DNA of 64,000 bases from Daphnia pulex (Eukaryota; Arthropoda; Branchiopoda; Diplostraca; Daphniidae), in contig NC_060024.1 of NCBI RefSeq assembly GCF_021134715.1, positions 1,798,001 through 1,862,000 on the forward strand, read 5' to 3'. The translations under genes and the position numbers were made by a program. Of this stretch, positions 37,001-49,851 are shown in pieces. Under the pieces are notes generated by a model. It ran no database searches and had not been told where the DNA came from. It saw only the letters and a program-made list of their open reading frames with translations. How positions within the stretch are numbered: the stretch's first letter is position 1; the number at the start of each line of letters is the position of its first letter.

Positions 37001-40000
37001 TCGACGGATCGGTTGCTCCTTCACCATTTACTACAAAAGGCGCGACTATCCTGCCCAGTCAAAGCTACATTAACCAGGGAGGAGCTTGAAACGGCGACAG
37101 AGGATTTATTGCAACATTTGTCCTACCTTGCTCAGACTGGGTAAGTAACTTTTCATTGAATGGCTGCTTATGTATTGAATTTCAACCGTTTGGTTTCTTT
37201 GTTGGGTGTAGCCAAATTCCGCCAGACGCCAAAACCACCCAGCCCACAGAAGAGTCTTCTACGTTTGTAACTGACGGAGGTCGAGGATCCACTCCAGTGC
37301 GGGTAAGTGACGTCCATCCGTAATGTATAGGTAGTCTTGATTGATTTCCATCTTATTGTGTATTACAGGATCCACCTTCTGAAGATCAAGAATTAGCTGA
37401 AGAGGAAAAACCAAATAACGGAGGGCCTCCATCTCCTCTCATGTTGCAATTGATGGAAATTGGATTCTCGAGGACTTCAGTCGAAATGGCTTTTAAAACA
37501 TTGGGTACCAACAGCCTTTTTTTATTTAAGATTTAAGATTTGTTTCACTGTTCTTTTTGTTTTCAATTTAGGGAGTGAAAGCGTGTCGAGTATTGAAGAT
37601 GTTATCAACTGGTTATTGGAAAATCCGGATATGTCAGGCTCAGAGATGATGGAATCGGACGGAAGGGAGGCCGCTGCCGTTGAGGGTATTGCAAATTGTT
37701 TGTTTTTTATAACTATCATTTTCACTGTTGAGTTTTGTTGTTTTGAAATCAGGATCAGAGGCAGTTCTGCAGCCGATATCTTCATACCTGCGTCAATCAG
37801 ACTTTGCCAGCAGCGACGATTACGCGGCCTACATTCGCGATCATATTGCCATTGGGATGCACGTCCGCTGTTGTCGCAGCTACGATGATCTTGGTGAAGG
37901 CGATGTCGGGCACGTGGTTCAGCTTGATCGTGATGGACTTCACGATTTGAATCTCCAAGTAATTCTTATTCTTTTTTTAATGTTAAAAAAATGAAGATAA
38001 TTAATGTCAATTTTCTCTCATCAGGTTGAATGGCAGCAAAAAGGAGGCACTTATTGGGTCAGATACGTTCACGTTGAAATAATTGGATTTGTAAATCCTG
38101 GCACAGCTAAGAACTCCAAGTCGGCAAACATTGGCGTCGGCGATCGGGTTCGCGTCAAAGCACAAATAGCTACACCAAAGTATAAGTGGGGATCTGTCAC
38201 TCATCGCAGTGTTGGTGTTGTGATTGGTAGGCGTTTCGAAATTGATTTTCTTCTCGCTAAGTTGACAGTAATTGATTGAATTTGTTCTCTAGGAATTGAA
38301 AGCAATGGCGACATTACAGTCAATTTCCCCGAGCAAAATCGTTGGACTGGATTATTGGCCGAAATGGAGCGCGTCGAACCATCGGAATCGAACGTGACCG
38401 CCAACCCTCCGTCCCCCCAGTTGGGATCTTTCGATAGCGCCACCGTAGCTGCAACGTTGCAAGGTAGACTGTCGCTTATTATCAGATTTTCGATTCATTT
38501 TTGTACTGAATTAAATCAAAAATACTTGCCGATCAATTAGATCTTGGAGAAACTTCACTGGCTGTGGCTCATCCACTTGTCCTGTGCGACGGCTGTGACT
38601 TGATGCCCATTCGAGGGCCACGGTTCACCTGCCGAGTGTGCGAGGAGTTTAACCTTTGTCAGCAGTGTTTCAATTCGACTAGCATCGGACATCGCCATCC
38701 ATTCAACAGAATTGGGCATCCAGGTAGTAGTGTCGATACCATCACACTCTCAAATCGATTATTTATTGATTGTCGAACTTTTAATTCCTAGGTGGAGCTT
38801 CGGTTTACGCCGGTCGTCCTGGACGGAAAGTCCAACCTGCGCCAACAGTCAAAGATTTCATGTGCAACACTCGAACGAACGCAGGTAGCCGCAAAATTCA
38901 TCACAGAAAATGTTGATTTAGTTAATTCAATTGATGTTGTTAAGGACTCATTACTGACTGGGAGTGCTGTGTCAAATCTCTGTGGGTCTCCTCGCGTGAA
39001 AACTGGGCCCACAGACTACTGGATCGCACGTCTAGCTTTTGGCAGAGCTGTGGAATGCAGGGCAAGGTATGTAAAAAGATGTCAGAGATCAGAGGAGCGT
39101 TGGTCTCAAATAATCTCATTTATACAGCATTGGATTCGGATGGAATTGCATCCGGATGTGGTCGTCCATTCATTAAAAGTGCTGGTTGATCCAGCCGACG
39201 GAAGTTACACTCCATCTCTCTTAATAATATCAGCAGCGGATTCTCTGAGTGGGATGAAAGAGGTGGCCGCTGTATCGGTTGGATTGCAGGTAAAACAACC
39301 AACGACGGATGAATCTAATTCCGGATAAATTTATTTTGTTGAACTACAGGATACGTGGGTGAGTCTCGTGTCACCGCAGCAAATGCAGCAACCTTATCGG
39401 TTCATCGAAGTGGCCATCAAGCAATGCCGCAACGGAGGGATCGATTGCAAGGTTCACGGCATTCAATTGGTGGGGAGAAACGTCGGCAATTCCTTGCCGC
39501 TGGACGACAGTGCGGCATTGGCTCGACTGCTTCCCCCAGACTTCGAATTCGAACAGGTAAAATTTACATCTCAGCTTTTTTGGACTTGATTTGACTAATA
39601 ATAATCTGATCAGTGCATTAAATTAACGCAGGGAGATTCAGCGTTCAACAAGAGCCAGCAATCAGTCATTCAACCCATCAGCTCCGTTAGTGGCGCCAAA
39701 CGAGTCTACGTGTGGGGTCTAAACGACAAAGAGCAACTCGGCGGCCCTAAAGGTTCCAAAATCAAAGTCCCTCAAGCCGTCGACTGGACGGTTTCTCTTC
39801 AACCAATCAGTGTGGCCGGAGGATCGAAATCGCTTTTCCTCGTCACACAGAGTGGCAAGGTATTACAAGCATGAAACCCAGTTGTTCCTTTCTAGTTATT
39901 TACAGTCAAATTTGTTTTTAAAAATGATTTCAATATAGGCCTATGCTTGCGGAGAAGGTAGCAACGGACGACTGGGACTGGGTCATTCGAGAAACGTCAA

Positions 40001-43000
40001 CTCGCCACACCAAATCACCGCTCTGTCGCAGCACGTCGTTCGGAAAGTAGCTGTGCATTCCGGCGGACGCCACGCCTTGGCTCTGACCGCCGATGGCCGA
40101 GTATTCTCCTGGGGTGAAGGGGACGATGGCAAACTTGGCCACGGAGATGTCACTTCCCTGGACACGCCCCGTTGCATCGAAGCTCTCAATGGATTTCGCG
40201 TACGAGACGTGGCTGCCGGAAGTAACCACAGTGCAGCAGTCACATCATCCGGTGAATTGTACACGTGGGGTCTCGGAGAGTACGGCCGTCTGGGACATGG
40301 AGATAACCTCACACAGCTGACACCCAAACGCGTCGAATCCCTGGTCGGCCAGCGTGTCGTTCAGGTGTCGTGCGGGAGCAGAGATGCCCAAACTCTGGCA
40401 CTGGTCGAAGGAGGACTCGTTTATTCCTGGGGAGACGGCGACTTTGGCAAGTTGGGACGCGGTGGATCTGAGGGTTGCTCTTCCCCTTGTCTGGTGGACA
40501 AACTCTCTGGACTTGGAGTCTGTCACGTGGAGTGCGGTGCCCAATTCTCAGTTGCATTGACCTGCAACGGGCACGTCTACACCTGGGGCAAAGGGGACTA
40601 TTTCCGTCTAGGCCACGGATCGGATCAACACGTCCGTTGGCCGACTTTAGTGGAGGGTCTCAGAGGCAAAAAAGTGATTGGAGTGTCGGTCGGAGCCCTG
40701 CATTGTTTGGCAGTCACCGATGCTGGACAAGTTTTTGCCTGGGGAGATAATGACCATGGCCAACAAGGCAACGGGAGCATCACAGTCAATCGACGTCCAA
40801 CTCTGGTTCAAGGCATAGATGGAATTAAGATCACGCGGGTGGCTTGCGGATCGTCGCATAGCGTCGCCTGGACGGCACCCGAACCACCAAGTGTCGCTCC
40901 GCCCGAACCCGTTCCGTTTCCCACCATCAAAGATCCTTTAGGCTCTACTGCAGCTGGTAAATTTAAACTAAAAATTCATTTGAATCGATTTCACATTAAT
41001 TGTTGTTACATTTTTGGTCTTATTGTCTGCAGGATTGACTGAAAGTTCGGCTGAAATGGGACGCAACTCTACGCAGCCGACTAAAGAAAACAATGCGTCG
41101 CTAAGCCGGGCATTGCTGTCGCTGAGCAGTCTGGAAGCTCAACAGCGCGCCCTCCATTGCGTTTTGTATTCGATGCAAATCCAGCTGTGCCGCGATGCCG
41201 TCGTTGGGATATTCAGCCAACGGGCCGTGGTGAATGGCGACTCGCCATCTCAGACGGGACAGGCCCAGCTCTCGCCGACCGACAGCATCAACGGAGAAGC
41301 TCCCGTCGAACAGTTTGACTGGACTAAATTAATCAAGCACAAGGAAACGGCGGCGTTGTGGGAGCTCCTCAAATTGTCCAGCTCATCCTGCAAGCCGACG
41401 TCTTCCGAAGCCCGGACAACTTTGTCCAACGCTCTTCTCGGTTAGTCGATTGTCAGGATTTTATTTTAATGCTCATATTTCTCATTGATGATTTGGTTTA
41501 GCTGCCGCGGCGGAAGAATCGTCGGTTCGCGATTTATTGACGGAATTCTGCGTTGCCGAATTGGAGGAGGTGAGCGGTGAAGGCACCAGCATTCATCATT
41601 TCAATGCCGCTGGATTCGGCGTTGGCCTGGGTTTCCCACAACCAATTGTCCAGGAATCATCGCATCCCTACACCGACGATGTGACGCTGACTGGTAAATA
41701 ATAACTCGATCGAATGGTATGACACGCCGTGTGTATTAAAACGGGAAACCTTTTGTAGGACATGTCGTGTTGCCTGGTGCGGAATCACTGCGGGTCGAGT
41801 TTGATCGTCAATGTTCGACAGAAAAGCGACACGATCCGCTGACCCTCTCTGACGGAGTGGGACGTATACTGGCCATTCGGTCAGGAAGGGACTGGGCTGA
41901 TTGGTCACAAGAAGTTCGCGTTCAAGGTTTACAATTGATATTGCACAAGAGATTTGCACCGAGTGTATAAGTTAGCTTTTAACCGCCAATTACTTGGATT
42001 TTCAATGCAGGTAATGAATTGCGTTGGCGATTTACTAGTGACGGGTCTGTAAATGGCTGGGGCTGGAGATTTATCGTTTACCCAGTTATTTCACCAGGTA
42101 ATTTGTCTATTACCGTTTGTTTTTTTCCCCGGTGGTTTACGAATTGCATTTCATAAAATATCAAATAGGGGCCACAGCCAGTGGAGAAGTCCAAAGTGAA
42201 CGTCTGTTACTAGCGCGACCTTCCGTCTCGGTGGTTGCCTGTCTGCTGGATCCTCTGATTAAATATCTTATATGCTCTCAGTCCCGAAAAGGCCGTTTAC
42301 CAACCAGACTGGCCATGGCACTCGCCGGCTGTGCTCAACGAAGTGGTTCTTTAAGTATGCCATTCAAAAAAACATCAAAGCGGTCTTTTGTTTGTTTTTC
42401 GTGTCCGATGGAATTAACATGAATGGAATACGTAATTTATTGTTACGTTTTATCTTTTCTTTTTTTATAGGTCCTAAAGACCGAATGTGGGCTCTGCAAC
42501 GCTTGCGTAGAATACTTTCCACACCCGGCACCTGCTGCGATGCCTCGCCCGCAGTGATAAGTCTTGAATCGTCAGAAAATCCTGTTGCTCGATCGGCGGT
42601 ATCTTCAGCCATGATGTCACCGCGAGGTATAAACATAAAAACTCTGCGCATCCGCTCTGTAATATCTTCGATAGAGTCGATAATATTTGAATTGGTGCGG
42701 AATCTTTAGACATAAATCACGGCACACTCGGGAAACTGTTGAGAAACCTCCCAGAAATGTTGCTGCAACAGTACGAATACGAAGAGGCTGCCGTGCGCGG
42801 AGGCCAGCAATTGTTGCATAGTCCTTTCCTCCAAGTTTTGATTGCGCTGGCCTGCGATCTTCGCTTTGATCGGTTCGATAGTTACCACCAAATAATATTG
42901 CTGCCCATCTTGCAATGACGGTTTGTCTCCTTGTCTAGATTGCCGATTTGCACTAATGACGGATCACGCTGGTCATGGTTTCGAAGATATTGCGCGGCGG

Positions 43001-46000
43001 CCAGAGCAGCTACGGGACTCATGCAAAGAATACGGCTGCCGGAATCATTTACGGCTGATGTAAACATTTATTTGATTATTTTAGGGATCTAAAAATTTGT
43101 AAAATGGAAATGTTTTTAATTTTTCAGGTCAAGAGAAAAATTTCGGAAATCCAAAATGACGGGGCCAACGTGGGCAACGATCATGAAGATCCAGCCGTGT
43201 TTAGTCATGAGCATGATCAGCAATTGTTACAATGGATGAACAGGTATACAATTGCTTATTACGATATCTCTACTGCAAAATTCCAAAATCATGTCGTCAT
43301 AATTATTCAGTCACCCGGAAGATTGGACCCAAAGCTGGACGGCCGTCGGAGGAGGTCAAATTTACGGTTGGGGTCACAATCATCGAGGGCAGCTTGGTGG
43401 CGTCGAAGGGGCTAAAGTCAAAGTGCCGACCGTGTGCGAAGCCTTGTCCGCCCTCCGCCCCATCCAGCTGGCCGGTGGCGAGCAAACGCTTTTCGCCATT
43501 ACGTCCGACGGAAGAGTCTACGCCACTGGTTGGTCACCTGAAACAATTTTCGATATCAAATTGATATTTTATTCCATTTTTAATCGTCAGGATATGGAGC
43601 TGGCGGTCGGTTAGGCATAGGAGGAGCAGAGAGTGTGACTGTGCCGTCACTCTTGGAATCCCTGCAGCACGTTTTCGCTAAGAAAGTGGCCGTTAACTCT
43701 GGAGGCAAGCATTGCCTTGCACTCTCGTCCGAAGGTGAAGTCTACAGCTGGGGTGAAGGAGAAGATGGCAAGTTGGGTCATGGAAACAAGCTGTAAGGAT
43801 CTCTTTCATCATTTTTCATTTCAAATCTTTCAATTTATTAAAATGATGTGATGTTGTTTGGCCAGACCCTGTGATCGACCCCGAATCATTGAATCACTTC
43901 GTGGCAAAGATGTGGTGGACGTCGCTTGTGGCGGGGCCCACAGTGCAGCCATCACCGCCTCGGGTGAATTGTACACTTGGGGCAAAGGTCGCTACGGTCG
44001 ACTCGGTCACGGAGATTCGGATGACCAGCTGAAGCCCAAACTAGTCGAAGCTTTATTAGGTAATGGCCGATCAAAAAATAGCTCATTTGTGCTCTTTTGT
44101 GTTTTTCCCAGTTGCAAATTGTTTGGACTTGATTGTTTTTGTTTTGTTTGTTTGTTTAGGTTATCGCGTAACGGATGTCGCTTGTGGATCTGGAGATGCT
44201 CAAACTTGCGCAATCACCGATGAAGAAGGTGGAACTGTATGGTCGTGGGGAGATGGCGACTATGGAAAGCTGGGTCGAGGTCGGTACACAAGTTTCTTCA
44301 AATTCATTTGTATTGGCGATTGAATGTGTCTCTTATGACGCTGGTGTTGAGAGAAGGGAATTAGCATTGAACATGCGAGCCAGACCAAATAAGTTTACGT
44401 AGAATGCAGAATCACGTCGGAGTAGAGAACGGGGGGCATTGCATTTCTAGTTGAAATTTTCCGTTAGGCAATCAATGAAACCATATCCTTCTCTCTATAG
44501 TTTCTTGCTTCCCATCTCATTTAAAATTACAAGTTTTCGCATGACGCAAGTTCTTTTTGCACGTCAGACTTTAGTTTAGTTGAAAAGGAAAACTGATTTT
44601 CCTGACATCTTCGAGCGCTTAAATTAACATTAAATTATTGCGCTACTTTCTATGACCTAGTGCAAGATATTATTAGCGTAAACCTGAAATAGCTTCTCCT
44701 GGGTTAAGAGCGCAAGGTTTATTGGTGTAATACGATGAATTATTGTTATCGCTTAATAACATGTTCTGTTTTTGTTTTATAAAGGCGGATCGGACGGTTG
44801 CAAAATTCCGACCAAGATCGAAAGTTTATCGGGTAAGTGACGACGTGCTTGGTTTTAATTTTTTCCACGAAAGACTTGCACCATCTAATGTTGTTTGTTT
44901 GTTTGTTTTCTTTCGAAATGTCAATAGGTCTCGGCATCATAAAAGTGGAATGTGGAAGCCAATTTTCGGTGGCCCTTAGCAATAATGGATCGGTTTACAC
45001 TTGGGGTAAAGGCGACTACCACCGTCTGGGACACGGAGTCGACGAGCACGTCCGTCGACCTAAAAAAGTGATGACCCTTCAGGGAAAGAAAGTGATATCC
45101 ATCTCAACGGGTAATGAAACCAAAAGTCATCAACATTCTAATTTTATACTCACTCGTCGTCTCATCTATTTCCAAATAGGGGCATTGCATTGTGTTGTTT
45201 GCACCGACCAAGGCGAGGTATGTTGTTGTTGTTTGTTTTTTCTGTTCATGCTACTAGCTGCGGATGCGGCGCTATAGTAATATCCATGTTGTCGAATGAA
45301 ACAAATGTCATTATTTTCCTCAAGGTCTACACATGGGGCGATAACGACGAAGGTCAACTAGGGGACGGAACGACTACTGGCATTCAAAAGCCTCGACTGG
45401 TGGCTGCTTTACAGGTAATCATTTCCTTTCAAAAGTCGAATGGCAGATGCAATCATGTTACATCAGCAGATTGAATTTGATAATCTTTGAAAGCATTTCA
45501 AATCTATTTCTGTATTCTTCTTTTTTCTAATTAGAACAAGAAAATTAATCGAGTTAGCTGCGGTTCAGCGCATACTGTTGCCTGGAGTACCTGCAAAGGA
45601 TGTTCGACGCCAGTTGCTGGCAGCAGCCGCCTACCAACCAGTATACCCTTACAATATGATCTGTTGAAAGATATCCCAATACCTGCGCTTCGTAATCGGT
45701 AAGTAATTCGCCGGATGGGGGAAAAAACAAATCTAATTTCGATCCGGAGTAAATACTTTTCGTTGTTGCTTATAGTTTGCTGTTGCTGCATCACTTTGCC
45801 GAAATCGTGTGTCCGATATTACCGATGCTACCCCTGGGAACGGTCAACTGCCGAGACATGGATGGAAATGTGCTGGAAGAAACGGAAGGAGTGCTTTGCG
45901 GAAACCACGATAGACTCAGAGGCATCCTCATGGCGTCCGCCAAAGAAGCCGCTTTTCGCAAAGTAATTAATCAAATTTTTATTTTCTAACACAAATTAAG

Positions 46001-47785
46001 TAGTTTATCAGTTAAAATTCAATTTATCTGTTTAATTTGTATTAATGTTTTATTGAATTTGTATTAAATAAATGTCAGGTTGTACAGGCAACGATGATTC
46101 GAGATCGCCAGCACGGTCCGGTGGTGGAACTGAATCGAATTGCCCTCAGACGATCGCGGGCCACTGGAACGTCGGGCAACGCGGGTCCAAATTCCACCGT
46201 CTTCGCGCAGATGGCCAACAAACTTTCTCTGCTGACTTACGACGTCCTCATGTTGCCCCACAGGACGTGGAAAGTCAAATTCGTCGGTATAAAACTTCTC
46301 TTTTTGATCCTTCCAAATGTGTTCCAAAATAGTAACCGTTACTATAAAATAATTTTAATCCGCAGGAGAAAGCGTCGACGACTGCGGAGGTGGATACAGG
46401 TAAAAATAAATTGGCTAACTGGACACCATCCAAAATTGATAAGACTAAATTGTTATTTTGAATTGCGGATGCACAGTGAAAGTATCGCCGAAATGTGCGA
46501 AGAATTGCAAAACGGAAGCCTGCCGCTCCTGATTCTGACTCCAAACGGTCGTGAAGAAGCTGGAACCAATCGTGATTGCTTCATTTTGAACCCGAGCGCC
46601 AGCACTGCGCAGAACCTGAAAATGTTTCAATTCCTGGGCGTGTTGATGGGAATCGCCATCCGCACTGGCTCGCCGTTAAGTCTCAATCTCGCCGAACCTA
46701 CCTGGAAGGCCCTGGTAATTTTCTTCGTTAAACTTTATTATTTATCCATCTAATTCATCCATCTAATCCCAAATTGTGTTTTTATTAAAAGGTCGGATTA
46801 CCTTTGAGCTTGATTGATCTGAATGAAATCGATCGACACTATTGGCCGGCACTCTGCCACATTCGCGACTGCAAAGACGCCGACGGCGATGTGACGCTGA
46901 GTCAACTGGATTTGCCCTTCTCGACGAGTTCAGCCACGGGGCACGAAGTGGCCCTTTCACCTCACACGCACCGGCGCATCACCCGCGACAATCGCGATCT
47001 CTACCTCCAGCTGGCCTTGCATTTTCGGCTCCACGAATTCGACCCGCAGGTGCGGGCCGTCCGCCAGGGGCTCGGTCAGGTCGTGCCTTTGCCTCTGCTC
47101 TCCCTGTTCACTGGAGCCGAGCTGGAAGCCATGGTGTGCGGATCGCCGGAAATTCCGCTGGCCCTGCTCAAATCGGTGACCACCTACAAGGGGATCGAGC
47201 CTCACTGCGCCCTCGTCCGCTGGTTCTGGGAAGTCATGGAAGAGTATAGCCACGTGGAGCGATCCCTTTTCCTCCGTTTCGTCTGGGGCAGAACGTACGT
47301 GTTGTTGGTTCCTTTTAATCACGTAATTCAAAATATAACTGATTTTGATCAAAACTTACTCTAGACGTTTACCGAGGACTTTGGCGGACTTTCGAGGCCG
47401 GGATTTCGTACTCCAGGTAAAAATTGTGGGGTGATTAATTGTGAATTAATCAAAAACTGCTGTCATAATATAATTGGAACTTCTTTAGATTTAGATGCTG
47501 CTGTTCAAAATTCATCTTTAACTTAATTCTGTTTTTTATTATTATTTACAGGTTCTGGACAAGTATAATCCGGCCGATTACTTCCTGCCGGAGAGTTACA
47601 CGTGCTTCTTTCTGCTCAAGATGCCGCGTTACTCTTGCAAAGCCGTTCTGCGCGAGAAGCTCAGCTACGCCATCCACTTTTGCAAATCGATCGACAACGA
47701 CGAGTACGCCCGAGTGGCGGCTCCCGAGGTTCTCCTCAACCAACCTGCTCACGAAGACGACGTCGAAAATGAAGCAGAAAACTAA
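28057..47785 (+). CDS. HERC2: HERC2, giant HECT-type E3 ubiquitin ligase
   Basis: An apparently complete HERC2 in several dozen exons with short introns. In order: N-terminal conserved region ending [19 protein letters not shown] (to 28970); a poorly conserved first RCC1-like region (about 29840-31270); helical scaffold; cytochrome b5-like domain ([19 protein letters not shown], 32880-33230); MIB/HERC2 domain ([16 protein letters not shown], 34985-35240); UBA-like (37440-37640); CPH ([19 protein letters not shown], 37850-38200); ZZ zinc finger ([10 protein letters not shown]..CxxC, 38570-38730); DOC (39130-39560); second RCC1 propeller (39690-40880); third RCC1 propeller (43330-45580); HECT domain (46080-47785) with the catalytic Cys in [17 protein letters not shown]. 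It transfers ubiquitin to substrates in DNA repair and centrosome control. The likely start is ATG 28057 ([10 protein letters not shown]), in an exon beginning at an acceptor near 28022, so the 5' untranslated leader is in an upstream exon. The frame change near 28750 is solved by a 70-bp GT-AG intron (28749-28818). Length is roughly that of human HERC2. Confidence 0.95.
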
Positions 47786-48136
47786 GTCTTTTTTTTTTCT
47801 TTTAATTATTATTATTATAATTGTCCAGTTTGTCCTCAATGATAAAAATTGTTATTATAAAATTTAGAGAAATTTTCTTTTTTTCCTTTTCTCTGCCGCT
47901 TGTGTTTAATGTCACACGTACGAATACAGAAAAACTACAAAACATCTATGGGGTGAGAAATTGTTGCATAAATAATATCCATGTATGACACCTTAGACTT
48001 GGCTGCAAGTTTTTTCGAGACGAAAAATAGTTGAGAAGAAAATGTGTGTGTTGTCAATTTTAGCTAAAGCTTATTTTGTTATGTTTTGTTATGTTTTGTT
48101 TCTCTTTTGGTTTTTTTAAATTTGGTTATCGAGTTG
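47786..48136. other. Convergent 3' ends of HERC2 and the TMEM205-like gene
   Basis: About 350 bp of T-rich sequence separates the two stop codons, which face each other. No further gene is visible. Confidence 0.6.
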
Positions 48137-49851
48137 TTAGTGATGGAAAGAGATTTTAGAGGCGAGATAGTACAAGTGGAAGGCGTTACAGGCGAGCGTG
48201 ACGATGTTGACGACGGCCACGATGGCGTGGAGCTGGCGAAAACGTTGGCACGTTCGGCTGTAAGTGGGGCACTGTTTGAGCAGGGCGTCCGTCGTCGACG
48301 TCAGCCTCGGCCCGGCTTCCGGCCCGTGTCCGGCGGCCCGCTCCAGAATCACTTTGGCTCGAATGCGCTCAAGCAAACTCGGCACGACGATGATGCGGGC
48401 AATCAGCGGGCACAAGCAGTTGACAATCAAGCCCACAACCTGATGAAAGAGAAAAACTTATAATTCGTTTCGTTTTTGACTGGGCAGAAAAACAAGGAGA
48501 TAGAAAGAAATAGGAAAAAAGAAATGAGATAAACAAATCAATATTGACCTGGTAATTTTCTTGTGACGACCAGAATTTCTTGGTCTGGACGAAGCTTATG
48601 AGGACGGCCAGGGCAGTCACTCCGTTGAGAATCATGTACTTTGGGAAGAGAGCGCTCTGGACGCAGGCGAACGTGTGACGCGGCAGAATGAAGAGCAGAA
48701 CCAGGCCTATACAACAACCACAGACATGTCGTAACAATTAGAAATTTTTGGCCAGAGGGTCGTGACTTTGACTAAATAAAACCAAACGTATTTTAGTTGG
48801 AATAATATGATTGAACGCAAACAGCTAGCGGTTGTGAAGGTTATTCATTGTCAAAAAAATACTCAAGGGGAAGGTGAGTGTCAGAAACGTGTTGTGTACG
48901 GGATTAGTTTGGGATAATATTTGCATATAGGGCGAGGTGGAGAAAAGTGTTGGACGAAGGACAAAAGGAGAAGGGGCGACAACAACAACAACCAAATTTC
49001 CCGGAACTGCCCTGAATGTGAACCACCTAGGGGTATGGCGAAATCAGCATTTCTCCTAACGACACGCTGAGTTAGCGCGAAAAATAACCGCTAGCACAAA
49101 CTGGTATAAGGTCGTTACGTAACAGTTGTAACAAGCCAAATAACACGGTGCAACCAGCGCCAAACATTTCACGCTATAGTTATGCAAGCGAACTACTAAA
49201 TGAATATTGCGGATTAAAATAATAAGTGGTGGGTATAGTACCTGAAACGAATGTCATCCACATTTGAGCGCCGAACAAGATGCTGAATGAGGAGAGATAG
49301 AGAAGCGGCCACAGTGTAGAGTCGGCCGTCGGTTGGATTACAACCAAGCTCGATTTACTACGAGGGTAAAATAGCATAGCCAAGGCTATGACGGCCGACA
49401 TGACGAGCAAATGGGCCGGTTGAGTCGAGCGCCGGAGAACCCTGAGCAAATTAATTATTTAGAAAAATCCAATATTAGAATAATCAATGACATACTTGAA
49501 AACGTTTTCCAGCGTGACTTCGGCGTTTTGCGGCTCTTGTTTGCCGGCACCGGCCTCCTCCTTGATGAATTGGGAGCAGATGACGCAAGAATGCTCCTCA
49601 TCTTCGCTGCTGGTCGTCGAAAACTGGACGGACGGCGGCGACGGCGGAGCAGGCTGAAACGAGTCGGCTCCTGCGGCCGGTTGGCTGCCGCCGGGCGGGA
49701 AAGAGATTTTGCTCATCACCGGACAGAGCATGATATCCTTGGAACTGCCAATGACGAAGTTAGGCCGACGGGGCAAACGACGAGTCGGCAGTGACGTGAT
49801 GGGCAAATCGTCGACGTCACCCCCTCGGTTGCCACTGACAATCTGGCACAT
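48137..49851 (-). CDS. TMEM205-like four-helix membrane protein
   Basis: Four exons read leftwards: 49851-49497, 49441-49242, 48706-48549 and 48439-48137, all with GT-AG introns. The core matches TMEM205: GAQMWMTFVSG, LPRHTFACVQSALFPKYMIL, FWSSQENYQ, then a cytosolic loop with RTCQRFRQLHAI and a last helix. TMEM205 is a DUF4149-family membrane protein reported in secretory membranes and linked to cisplatin resistance. Compared with the 189-residue human protein, this one has about 140 extra N-terminal residues rich in Pro and Ser, including SCVICSQF, and an additional hydrophobic segment (LLVMSAVIALAMLFYP). The start was chosen as the first ATG of the long first exon (MCQIVSGNRGG). The gene is convergent with HERC2. 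Confidence 0.85.
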
